From NCBI RefSeq assembly GCF_016735615.1, contig NZ_JAERSF010000001.1, positions 434,001-498,000 of the forward strand: a DNA stretch of 64,000 bases, in the 5' to 3' direction. The notes under the pieces were generated by a model. It did not search any database. It had not been told where the DNA came from and saw only the letters and a list, made by a program, of their open reading frames with translations. This DNA is from Flavobacterium tagetis. Its GTDB lineage: Bacteria > Bacteroidota > Bacteroidia > Flavobacteriales > Flavobacteriaceae. Both the position numbers and the translations under genes were made by a program. Within the stretch, counting starts at the first letter, position 1; each line of letters opens with the position of its first letter. Positions 37,735 to 45,494 of the stretch are shown here, one piece after another.

Positions 37735-38847
37735 ATGAAAACATTCAAATCTATTTTTGAACAATATAATTGGGATGAAATTCAAACCAAAATATACAAA
37801 ACCACATCAAAAGATGTCGAACAAACTTTGGCTAAAACCAAATACAACCTCGATGATTTCTTGACCTTAATCTCGCCTATTGCTCAAAACTATTTAGAGC
37901 AAATGGCACAAAAATGCCATGAAATAACCAAGAAACGTTTCGGAAAAACCATCCAAATGTATGCTCCGTTATATCTAAGCAACGAATGCCAAAATATCTG
38001 CACCTATTGTGGATTTAGTTTAGACAATAAAATAAAAAGAAAAACGCTTACCGATGCCGAAATAAAACTTGAAGTTGAAGCTCTAAAAAAAACTGGCTTT
38101 GATCATGTTTTATTGGTTACAGGCGAAGCTAATTATACCGTAAACATTAATTATTTCCTGAATGCAATTGATTTAATTAGAAAGGAATTTTCGATTATTT
38201 CTGTTGAAGTTCAGCCACTTTCTACCGAAGATTATCAGCGATTACATGATGCAGGAGTCTATTCGGTTTTAGTTTATCAGGAAACATATCATCAGGAAGT
38301 TTACAAAAAGTATCATACAAAAGGTAAAAAATCAAACTTTGATTATCGATTGGAAACTCCAGATCGAATTGGAACTGCTGGAATTCATAAAATTGGTTTA
38401 GGCGTTTTACTAGGTTTGGAAGATTGGAGAACCGATAGTTTCTTCAATGCTATGCATTTAGATTATCTTCAAAAAAAGTATTGGCAGACAAAATATTCAG
38501 TTTCTTTCCCCCGCCTGCGTCCAGCTGAAGGAATTATCGAACCCAATTTCATTATGGATGATAAAGATTTGACACAATTAATCTGCGCCTATCGTTTGTG
38601 GAATGAGGATTTAGAAATTTCTATTTCAACTCGCGAAAACGAAAAATTTAGAAACCATATTATTCCGATTGGTGTTACGAGTATGAGTGCCGGTTCTAAA
38701 ACAAATCCGGGCGGTTATATTGTTGATCCGCAATCTTTGGAGCAATTCGAAATCAGCGATGAACGTTCGGCAGAAGAAATTTCAAAAATTATTAAAAATG
38801 CAGGCTATGAACCCGTTTGGAAAGATTGGGATAAAGCATATAGTTGA
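37735..38847 (+). CDS. thiH: 2-iminoacetate synthase ThiH
   Basis: Radical-SAM tyrosine lyase that supplies dehydroglycine for thiazole. The 370-residue protein has the radical-SAM cluster CQNICTYCGF (C-x3-C-x2-C), preceded by MYAPLYLSNE. VSFPRLRPAEG and TSMSAGSKTNPGGY are typical of ThiH. The oxygen-sensitive ThiH route is used here; no thiO is in the operon. Confidence 0.96.
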   Translation: MKTFKSIFEQYNWDEIQTKIYKTTSKDVEQTLAKTKYNLDDFLTLISPIAQNYLEQMAQKCHEITKKRFGKTIQMYAPLYLSNECQNICTYCGFSLDNKIKRKTLTDAEIKLEVEALKKTGFDHVLLVTGEANYTVNINYFLNAIDLIRKEFSIISVEVQPLSTEDYQRLHDAGVYSVLVYQETYHQEVYKKYHTKGKKSNFDYRLETPDRIGTAGIHKIGLGVLLGLEDWRTDSFFNAMHLDYLQKKYWQTKYSVSFPRLRPAEGIIEPNFIMDDKDLTQLICAYRLWNEDLEISISTRENEKFRNHIIPIGVTSMSAGSKTNPGGYIVDPQSLEQFEISDERSAEEISKIIKNAGYEPVWKDWDKAYS

Positions 38848-38949
38848 AAGTCTAAAGTCATAAAGTCCAAAACTTCATCTTAAAATTCAACTATAACCAT
38901 ATTCAAAGACTTTCGCTCTTTGACTTTTCAACTTTAAGACTAAATTAAA

Positions 38950-39657
38950 ATGAGCATTATACAAGAGTTTCTTCGTTATAACAGACAAACTATCCTTCCT
39001 GAAATTGGGGATGAGGGACAAGAAAAATTAAAAAAAGCCAGAGTTTTAGTAATTGGAGCTGGTGGTTTGGGCTGTCCGATTTTACAATATATTGCAACCG
39101 CTGGAGTTGGTTTTATCGGAATCATGGATTTTGATACGATTGAAATTCACAATCTCCACAGACAGATTCTATATACCGAAAATGAAATTGGTCAGCATAA
39201 ATCAATTGTTGCTAAAGAAGTCGTTTCTAAACTAAATCCGCTCATTGATTCTGTTGCAATCAATGAAAAATTAACGGTTGAAAATGCATCAGAAATCATT
39301 CAGCAATATGACATTGTTGTAGATGGTTCTGATAATTTCTCCACTCGCTATTTAGTAAATGATACTTGCGTTCAGCTTAACAAACCGTTAGTTTACGGAA
39401 GTATTTTAAAATTTGAAGGTCAGATTGCAGTTTTTAATCATAACAGTAAAAATCTTAGAGATTTATTTCCTGAAATGCCCGATCCTAAAGATGTTCCAAA
39501 TTGTAATTTGAATGGGGTTTTAGGAACATTACCTGGAATTATAGGCAATATGATGGCGCACGAAACTTTAAAATTAATTCTCGAATTGCCAACTTTAAAT
39601 AATGAATTAATAATCTTTAATACTTTGAACTGGAACTTTACAAAGTTGAATTTCTAA
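38950..39657 (+). CDS. thiF: ThiF/MoeB/HesA-family adenylyltransferase
   Basis: Probably adenylates the ThiS C-terminus. The 235-residue protein has the nucleotide loop VIGAGGLGCP, the arginine finger segment NLHRQILY, the acidic DGSDNFSTRYLVND and, late, PNCNLNGVLGTLPG. The structural-zinc CxxC pairs of E. coli ThiF are absent, which also occurs in some MoeB/ThiF relatives. It is the last gene of the thiamine operon. It meets the convergent MOSC gene with a 4-nt overlap of coding ends. Confidence 0.88.
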   Translation: MSIIQEFLRYNRQTILPEIGDEGQEKLKKARVLVIGAGGLGCPILQYIATAGVGFIGIMDFDTIEIHNLHRQILYTENEIGQHKSIVAKEVVSKLNPLIDSVAINEKLTVENASEIIQQYDIVVDGSDNFSTRYLVNDTCVQLNKPLVYGSILKFEGQIAVFNHNSKNLRDLFPEMPDPKDVPNCNLNGVLGTLPGIIGNMMAHETLKLILELPTLNNELIIFNTLNWNFTKLNF

Positions 39658-40448
39658 AAAACAACCTCATCACCTACGCTGATAATTCCAGAATTTAGAC
39701 TCACAATATTGGTTCCGAATAAAACCGAATTATCAACATTTCTGTATTTGCTCAGGGTTTTTAAAGGTTCTTTTTTCAAACGCCCATTTTCTGGATCATT
39801 GTTCACCATAACACATCTTCCGCATGGTTTTATGTTTTTAAACTGAACACCACCTATTGCAAAAGTCTTAAAATCGTCTTCTTCATGAGGATTTTCAGTG
39901 CTTACAACAATGTTTGGACGAAATCTTTTTATGGTAATTTTTTCATCCAATTTATCATTCAAAAAATCCAAGCTTTTAGATCCAATCATTAAATATGGAT
40001 AACCGTCTGCCAAACTCACATTGAATGTTTCTTTTAATTTAGAACTTTCATGTTTACGAGCTCCATTTCTAAGTATTTTAACCAATTTACAATCAAAACC
40101 TAAATGCTGGCTGAACCATTTTGAAGTTTCAAGATTCACCTCAACCACTTCACTTTTATCATCCCAAACATTTACTTCTATAGCATTTTCTAAATGTTCG
40201 TCTACAGAAAATTCATGTTTTTTATCCTGAAAAGTAACGTTGATTTTTCCGTTTGAAATCTGCGGATAAAATTGGCTCATAATACGATGTTCTCTCTGTG
40301 TCAGCATCTGATTTTCTGCATCAATAAGCATCCAACGGCGATCATTTTCAAATCCCATTTCTTCAGCTTTTGCAGATTCAAGACTAATTCCTGCCAAACT
40401 CTTTATCGGATAAATATAAATTTCTTTTACACTGTAAATTGCACTCAT
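39654..40448 (-). CDS. MOSC domain-containing protein (YcbX-like, N-terminal MOSC beta-barrel)
   Basis: A 264-residue protein. The N-terminal beta-barrel (IYPIKSLAGISLESA, ENDRRWMLID, TQREHRIM) is followed by the MOSC domain with FRPNIVV, FKNIKPCGRCVM and NNDPENGRLKKEPLKTL. The conserved Cys in PCGRC is the usual molybdenum-cofactor sulfur ligand. YcbX-type proteins detoxify N-hydroxylated compounds. It lies 3 nt downstream of aat and is probably co-transcribed with it. Confidence 0.9.
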   Translation of the reverse strand: MSAIYSVKEIYIYPIKSLAGISLESAKAEEMGFENDRRWMLIDAENQMLTQREHRIMSQFYPQISNGKINVTFQDKKHEFSVDEHLENAIEVNVWDDKSEVVEVNLETSKWFSQHLGFDCKLVKILRNGARKHESSKLKETFNVSLADGYPYLMIGSKSLDFLNDKLDEKITIKRFRPNIVVSTENPHEEDDFKTFAIGGVQFKNIKPCGRCVMVNNDPENGRLKKEPLKTLSKYRNVDNSVLFGTNIVSLNSGIISVGDEVVF

Positions 40449-40451
40449 TTT

Positions 40452-41090
40452 CTATTTACTTTTTAAAATGGACATAAACTCTTCACGGTCAATTTCTCTG
40501 CAGCCTAAGCTCTCCAAATGCGGATTGTAAACTTGGCAATCCAATAATTTATAATTTTCTTTCTTCAAATATAAGGCTAAAGCAATAAAAGCTGTTTTTG
40601 AAGCATTTGAGACTTTAGAAAACATACTTTCTCCACAAAAAACATCTCCCAAATCAATTCCATATAAACCGCCAACCAAAACATCATCTTGCCAAACCTC
40701 AACAGATTTAGCAATTCCTTCTTCATTCAATTTGCAGTATGCATTTATCATTTCATCAGAAATCCAAGTTCCATTTTGACCTTCACGTTTTATCTGCTGG
40801 CAGTTCGAAATTACTTCTCTGAAATTTTTATTATAGGTTACTTTAAAGATTTTCTTATTGAGAATCTTTTTCATGCTTTTGGATATCACCAATTCATCAA
40901 AAAACAATACCATTCTTGGATCTGGCGCCCACCACAAAATCGGTTCTCCTTCATTAAACCAAGGAAAAATACCACTTTTGTAAGCCAATAGTAAACGTTC
41001 TGAGCTAAGATCGCCTCCAATAGCTAATACCCCTTCTTCATCGGCTTCTGTAACCGGTGGAAAAAATAAATCGTTGAATAGATAATACAT
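40452..41090 (-). CDS. aat: leucyl/phenylalanyl-tRNA--protein transferase
   Basis: Adds Leu or Phe to N-terminal Arg/Lys of proteins, marking them for ClpAP degradation. The 212-residue protein has FPPVTEADEEGVLAIGGDL, GIFPWFNEGEPILWWAPDPR, GLYGIDLGDVFCGESMFS and SLGCREIDREEF, all typical of Aat. It is first of a two-gene unit with the MOSC gene. Confidence 0.96.
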   Translation of the reverse strand: MYYLFNDLFFPPVTEADEEGVLAIGGDLSSERLLLAYKSGIFPWFNEGEPILWWAPDPRMVLFFDELVISKSMKKILNKKIFKVTYNKNFREVISNCQQIKREGQNGTWISDEMINAYCKLNEEGIAKSVEVWQDDVLVGGLYGIDLGDVFCGESMFSKVSNASKTAFIALALYLKKENYKLLDCQVYNPHLESLGCREIDREEFMSILKSK

Positions 41091-41187
41091 TTTTAAATAA
41101 TCAATTTTTTAAATTGCTTCGCCAATTCGCTATCGCTCGTGTCCAAATTTCAAGATTTGGAGATCAATAAAAAAAGAATCAAAAATA

Positions 41188-41234
41188 AAATTCCAAATTC
41201 CAAATTCACGTTAATGAATTGGAATTTGGAATTT
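41188..41234. repeat. inverted TTGGAATTT repeat
   Basis: AAATTCCAAATTCCAA (41188-41203) and TTGGAATTTGGAATTT (41219-41234) form a perfect 16-bp inverted repeat. It lies at the 3' end of the DUF3127 gene. Related sequences occur at 26446-26475, 47872-47927 and 53348-53375. Confidence 0.7.
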
Positions 41235-41258
41235 ATAATTTTAGAATTTAAACCTTTT

Positions 41259-41630
41259 TTAGAACGGTAAATCGTCTGGTTCGTCTTCGTTTATACTTGT
41301 TGCTGGCGCAAAAGTTTCTGCAGCTGGCATTGGCGCCCCTTGTGCAGGTCCTTCTGGAGCTAATCTTTCAATTCTCCAACCTTGAATACTATTGAAATAT
41401 CTAGTTTCTCCTTGTGGATTAACCCATTCTCTTCCTCTTAAATTGATAGAAACTTTTACTGCATCTCCTTGTTTATAGCTACTCAACAAATCGCATTTAT
41501 CTTGTGTAAATTCGATTAAAATATGTTGTGGATACTGCTCCTCAGTAGTAACAACTAACTCTCTTTTTTTGAATGAGGCACTAACTTGCTGCTCTGGGTT
41601 AACCACTTTTACTTTTCCTGTAACTTCCAT
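41259..41630 (-). CDS. DUF3127 OB-fold-like protein with SSB-like C-terminal tail
   Basis: A 123-residue protein. The N-terminal ~85 residues (EVTGKVKVVNPEQQVSASF, FKKRELVVTTEE, KVSINLRGREWVNPQGETRY) match what I recall of DUF3127, a small Bacteroidota family with OB-fold-like strands. It is followed by a Pro/Ala-rich linker and ends NEDEPDDLPF. The terminal DDLPF is very close to the DDIPF tip of single-stranded DNA-binding protein that recruits repair enzymes. This suggests a nucleic-acid-related role (inference). It is 33 nt downstream of the flavin reductase gene. Confidence 0.78.
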   Translation of the reverse strand: MEVTGKVKVVNPEQQVSASFKKRELVVTTEEQYPQHILIEFTQDKCDLLSSYKQGDAVKVSINLRGREWVNPQGETRYFNSIQGWRIERLAPEGPAQGAPMPAAETFAPATSINEDEPDDLPF

Positions 41631-41663
41631 CTTCGTCTGTATTAATTATTGTTTCTATTTCTT

Positions 41664-42539
41664 TTATTTCTTAGCTAAAAGCACTTTCCAAGCCGATTCT
41701 ACATCGCCATTATCCAGATATTTTTTGGCTTCTAAATGCACTTTTTTCTGGTCGTCTGAGCTTAAAACTCCTTTGACTGCGAAATTTTCTTTCACAAATA
41801 TAGTAACTTCTTCTTTTGTAGGCAAGGATTCTATATTGCCTAATTTTCCTAAATCATTTCCATCTAAAACAGAGCTTTCTTTTATAAAATCGGGTATCGC
41901 ATCTACGCCTACCCCCAATGTTGTCAAGGGTTTTGCCACTTCAAAAAGTCCTTGATTAGATCTTGAATACCAATTATTTCCAAGTCTTGAGACCAAATCA
42001 ATTTTGTGCTGATCAATTGCTCCATTTTCATCTAAAATCGATTCATCAATATGAATTTTCACCACTTCGCATAAGATCAAATTTCCTGCTCCACCTTCTG
42101 TTCCTAACGGAATAATCTGTGTAATCTTACATTCAAACTGAACAGGAGATTCTTTTACGCGATATGGTTTTACTAAATCTGAAGGAATTTGGGTTAATCC
42201 AGCTTTAATAAACTCGTTTACTCCGTCTGCATATTCTGTACTTGCCAATGATGTTTGTTGTACAATATCATAATTAACAACATTTATTACCACTTCGCGA
42301 GTAGCTTCAGCGTTAATTAAAGTATGTTTAATCGTATTATCGCGAACACGTCTTGATGGCGAGAAAACCAAAATTGGCGGATTGGCACTAAATACATTAA
42401 AGAAACTAAACGGAGATAAATTTGGAACTCCAGTTTCGCTAATTGTACTTGCAAAAGCAATAGGTCTCGGTCCGATTGAACTCTGCAGATAGCCTTGCAA
42501 TTTGGCCGTTGGAATCTCTTTTGGGTTAACGCTGATCAT
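41664..42539 (-). CDS. flavin reductase-like domain (FMN-binding split barrel) protein
   Basis: A 291-residue protein. The N-terminal ~200 residues form a flavin-reductase-like split barrel: SSIGPRPIAFASTISETGVPN, NLSPFSFFNVFSANPPI, SPSRRVRDNTIKHT, VVINVVNY and FECKI. The C-terminal ~80 residues are helical (ESLPTKEEVTIFV, KKVHLEAKKYLDNGDV) and not part of the barrel. The substrate is unknown. It is upstream of the DUF3127 gene with 33 nt between them, possibly one transcript. Confidence 0.87.
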   Translation of the reverse strand: MISVNPKEIPTAKLQGYLQSSIGPRPIAFASTISETGVPNLSPFSFFNVFSANPPILVFSPSRRVRDNTIKHTLINAEATREVVINVVNYDIVQQTSLASTEYADGVNEFIKAGLTQIPSDLVKPYRVKESPVQFECKITQIIPLGTEGGAGNLILCEVVKIHIDESILDENGAIDQHKIDLVSRLGNNWYSRSNQGLFEVAKPLTTLGVGVDAIPDFIKESSVLDGNDLGKLGNIESLPTKEEVTIFVKENFAVKGVLSSDDQKKVHLEAKKYLDNGDVESAWKVLLAKK

Positions 42540-42700
42540 ACTTTAAAATTTAGACAGAATCTGATTTTAGCAGCTACAAAAGTATTGAAATGGTTTAATT
42601 CGAAGAAATAGTTTTGCAGATAAAAACGAAAAAATCTTTCTATCTCGGCAAAATATAAAATGTGTATATTTCGTTATATTTATACCTCAAAAAAACTGAT

Positions 42701-43852
42701 ATGTCTTTTTCTGAAAGAACAAATACAACCCGCTGGATTATTATTTCGGTATGTTTTATAATCATTTCTCTAATTCTTTGGAACACTTATACTTTCTTCC
42801 AAATATTTAAAAATGAGGAACGTTTGAAAATGAACCTTTTTGTGAAGGCTCAAATTTCAATAGTTAATGCTGATGAAAATACTGATGTAGAGCTTCCTCT
42901 TCAAATTTTCAACAACAACACTTCGATTCCGGGTATAATAATGTTGTATGATAAAGTGGTAAGCGCGGTGAATGTTCCTGACGAAATTCTTAATGATAAG
43001 AAAAAAAGAACTGCTTTCTTAAATAAACTAAAAAATGAAAATGAGCCAATCACTTTCGAATATGCTCCAGGAAAATACCAAACTTTATATTATGGTAACT
43101 CTTCATTACTGAATAAACTCAAATATTATCCGATCGCGCTACTTCTGATTATATTTTTATGCATTGCCTTAATTTATAACTTCTATAAAAGCACCAAAAT
43201 GGCAACCCAAAACAAACTTTGGGCGGGAATGGCGAAAGAGACAGCACATCAGATTGGAACACCGCTATCTTCATTAATTGGTTGGGTTGAAATATTAAAA
43301 ACCGAAGATATAGATCCGTCAATTAGCACTGAAATTGAAAAAGATATTGAGCGTTTGCAAACCATTACTGATCGTTTTTCTAAAATTGGCTCAGTACCTG
43401 TTTTAGAACTTCATGATATTGTAGAAGAAACTAAAACGGCTTATGAGTATCTGCAATCTCGTTTTTCTAAACAAGTTACTTTTTTGTTTAATGCTCCCGA
43501 TTCTCCTATTTTAGGAATGATAAATCCAACATTACATAGCTGGACTATCGAAAATTTGGTTAAAAATGCTATTGACGCGATGAAAGGAAAAGGAACTCTG
43601 GATCTTCAAATTGAGCAAGATACGCATCAGGTAAAAATTAACATTAAAGATTCGGGTACTGGAATTCCTAAAAAACAGTTTAAAACTATTTTTGAAACTG
43701 GATATACCACAAAAAAACGCGGTTGGGGACTTGGACTTTCTTTAACTAAAAGAATTGTCGAGGAATATCACAATGGAAAAATAAAAGTACTGAATTCTGA
43801 AATTGGGAAAGGAACTACTTTTCAGATTTCATTAAATAAAAAAGTGCAGTAA
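42701..43852 (+). CDS. orphan sensor histidine kinase
   Basis: A 383-residue membrane kinase starting MSFSERTNTTRW. TM1 spans about residues 11-31, the periplasmic part about 32-145, and TM2 about 146-165. The phosphoacceptor region MAKETAHQIGTPLSSLIGW uses an HQIGTPL H-box. The ATPase domain has NLVKNAIDAMKG, KDSGTGIPKKQF and RGWGLGLSLTKRIVE. No response regulator is adjacent, so it is an orphan. The start at 42701 was preferred over an open frame from 42662. A terminator stem overlaps its stop codon. Confidence 0.92.
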   Translation: MSFSERTNTTRWIIISVCFIIISLILWNTYTFFQIFKNEERLKMNLFVKAQISIVNADENTDVELPLQIFNNNTSIPGIIMLYDKVVSAVNVPDEILNDKKKRTAFLNKLKNENEPITFEYAPGKYQTLYYGNSSLLNKLKYYPIALLLIIFLCIALIYNFYKSTKMATQNKLWAGMAKETAHQIGTPLSSLIGWVEILKTEDIDPSISTEIEKDIERLQTITDRFSKIGSVPVLELHDIVEETKTAYEYLQSRFSKQVTFLFNAPDSPILGMINPTLHSWTIENLVKNAIDAMKGKGTLDLQIEQDTHQVKINIKDSGTGIPKKQFKTIFETGYTTKKRGWGLGLSLTKRIVEEYHNGKIKVLNSEIGKGTTFQISLNKKVQ

Positions 43853-43875
43853 ATTTATTACTGCACTTTTTTGTT
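43841..43875 (+). terminator. terminator overlapping the stop codon of the orphan kinase
   Basis: AAAGTGCAGTAA (43841-43852) pairs with TTACTGCACTTT (43858-43869), then T run. The left arm contains the stop codon TAA. Confidence 0.8.
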
Positions 43876-43939
43876 TTTTTTATAGTTTTCTAACTTCACA
43901 AAGGCTTAGACATCGCTCAGCCTGATATGCATAAAATCT

Positions 43940-44329
43940 TTACAAATTTGATTGAATATCTTTTGCTAAAGCTTCAAACTCTTCTTTTGAAAGTGAAACT
44001 TTATCAATAAAACGCATTTCGTCCATATGGTTTAATGGGATCAAATGCACGTGTGCGTGAGGCACTTCAAGTCCAACAACCGCAATTCCGATTCTTTTGC
44101 ATGGAACTGTCTTTTCTAAAGCTGCAGCTACTTTTTTAGAGAACTTCATTAATCCTAAATACAATTCCTCATCCATATCAAAAATCTTATCGATTTCTTG
44201 TTTTGGAATACAAAGCGTGTGTCCTTTTGCGTTTGGATTTACATCTAAAAATGCTAAATAGTTTTCGTCTTCAGCAATTTTATAAGCTGGAATTTCTCCA
44301 TTTACTATTTTAGTGAATATTGAACTCAT
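43940..44329 (-). CDS. HIT-family nucleotide hydrolase (HINT-like)
   Basis: A 129-residue protein. It starts MSSIFTKIVNGEIPAYKIAED and has the histidine triad HAHVHLIPL near the C-terminus, DVNPNAKGHTLCIPK and VVGLEVPHAH. HINT-type enzymes hydrolyse AMP-linked substrates such as aminoacyl adenylates. It follows greA (62-nt gap with interleaved inverted repeats of GGTTAA/CGTTTAA type) and may be read through from it. Confidence 0.93.
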   Translation of the reverse strand: MSSIFTKIVNGEIPAYKIAEDENYLAFLDVNPNAKGHTLCIPKQEIDKIFDMDEELYLGLMKFSKKVAAALEKTVPCKRIGIAVVGLEVPHAHVHLIPLNHMDEMRFIDKVSLSKEEFEALAKDIQSNL

Positions 44330-44391
44330 TGTTTATTCGTTTATTTGGTTAATCGTTTAACCGATTTAACGATTAAACGGTTAAACTAAAG

Positions 44392-44868
44392 TTAGTCTCT
44401 TGAGATTTCTAGAATTTCAAATTTCAAAACTCCATTTGGAACTGTAATTTCAGCTACTTCTCCAACAGATTTCCCTAATAAACCTTTCCCGATAGGAGAA
44501 GTTACAGAGATTTTCCCTGTTTTTAAATCAGCTTCGCTTTCAGCAACAAGCGTATACTTCATTTCCATTCCATTGCTTTGGTTTTTGATTTTCACATTCG
44601 ATAAAACCAAAACTTTAGAAACATCTAATTGAGATTCGTCAATTAATCTTGCATTTGCATATACTTCTTCAAGTTTAGCGATTCTCATTTCTAATAAACC
44701 TTGCGCTTCTTTTGCTGCATCATATTCTGCATTTTCAGACAAATCACCTTTATCTCTTGCATCTGCAATATCTTGAGATGCCTTTGGACGCATTACACTC
44801 TTTAAATGCTCCAATTCATCTTTTAATTTTTTTAATCCTTCAGCTGTATAATAAGATACTTTACTCAT
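44392..44868 (-). CDS. greA: transcription elongation factor GreA
   Basis: Rescues backtracked RNA polymerase by stimulating transcript cleavage. The 158-residue protein starts MSKVSYYTAEGLKKLKDELE. The coiled-coil tip carries the acidic DARDKGDLSENAEYDAAKEAQ. The C-terminal FKBP-like domain has VTSPIGKGLLGKSVGEVAEI. The open frame to 44925 crosses the leader hairpin and is rejected. A terminator-like hairpin lies between the promoter and this start. Confidence 0.95.
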   Translation of the reverse strand: MSKVSYYTAEGLKKLKDELEHLKSVMRPKASQDIADARDKGDLSENAEYDAAKEAQGLLEMRIAKLEEVYANARLIDESQLDVSKVLVLSNVKIKNQSNGMEMKYTLVAESEADLKTGKISVTSPIGKGLLGKSVGEVAEITVPNGVLKFEILEISRD

Positions 44869-44891
44869 AACTTCATCGTTTATATAAATAC

Positions 44892-44932
44892 AAAAAATCC
44901 CATCGCGACGGGATTTTCTTACCACAAATATA
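44892..44932 (-). promoter_or_regulatory. greA -7 box and 5' leader hairpin
   Basis: The minus-strand -7 box TATATTTG (44925-44932) has no clear TTG upstream. The transcript would begin near 44919 and fold at once: AAAATCCC (44894-44901) pairs with GGGATTTT (44910-44917), and a U run follows. This looks like an intrinsic terminator but is so close to the 5' end that it may instead protect the mRNA. Confidence 0.55.
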
Positions 44933-45027
44933 CTATAATTTTTAATAGTACATAATTATATGTTAATCATATATAGATTTCAAATCTAAATAAATTATTT
45001 TTGTTTTAACTAATTCTTATTCAAATA

Positions 45028-45444
45028 ATGAAAAAAATCTGGTTCTTTATCGCATTTACTGCAGTTTTATTCGCTTGCAGTGACAATAACAGAAGCAATA
45101 ACAATCCGAACATTCCTAACTATTCGGTAAATGCTTATCTCGACACTAATCTTCCAACATACAACAAATTAATGTATCCGAGTAATCCAGTATACGTTGC
45201 CAATTATGGAGCAAAAGGAATTATTGTGATGAAAACTGGCGAAGGAACATATACCGCTTTTGATGCCGCTTGTCCGAATCAAGCTTTAAATTCTTGTACC
45301 GCAATGACAATTGATGGAATTTATGCGGTTTGTTCTTGCGACAAAACACAATATAATTTATTTACAGGACTTGGCGGAAAAGAATATCCGATGAAACAAT
45401 ATCGTGTCGAATCTTCTGGAACTGTTATTCACGTATACAACTAA
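45028..45444 (+). CDS. Rieske-like lipoprotein with incomplete cluster ligands
   Basis: A 138-residue protein. The lipoprotein signal ends FACS (Cys17). The mature part has the strand pattern of a Rieske domain: GIIVMKTGEGTYTAFDAACP, then CDKTQYNLFTGLGG and YRVESSGTVIHVY. In Rieske proteins the cluster is bound by CxH and CxxH. Here CPN and CSCD occur, without the two histidines. It therefore is unlikely to hold a standard [2Fe-2S] cluster. A TATTTTTG box lies at 44996-45003, about 25 nt before the start. Confidence 0.65.
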   Translation: MKKIWFFIAFTAVLFACSDNNRSNNNPNIPNYSVNAYLDTNLPTYNKLMYPSNPVYVANYGAKGIIVMKTGEGTYTAFDAACPNQALNSCTAMTIDGIYAVCSCDKTQYNLFTGLGGKEYPMKQYRVESSGTVIHVYN

Positions 45445-45447
45445 AAA

Positions 45448-45481
45448 CAAAAAAGCCTGAAAGTACTTTCAGGCTTTTTTG
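45448..45481. terminator. bidirectional terminator between lipoprotein and TonB receptor
   Basis: A perfect palindrome of 34 bp. The half-site CAAAAAAGCCTGAAAGT is followed directly by its reverse complement, giving A/T runs for both converging genes. Confidence 0.88.
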
Positions 45482-45494
45482 TTGTCTAACTTAA

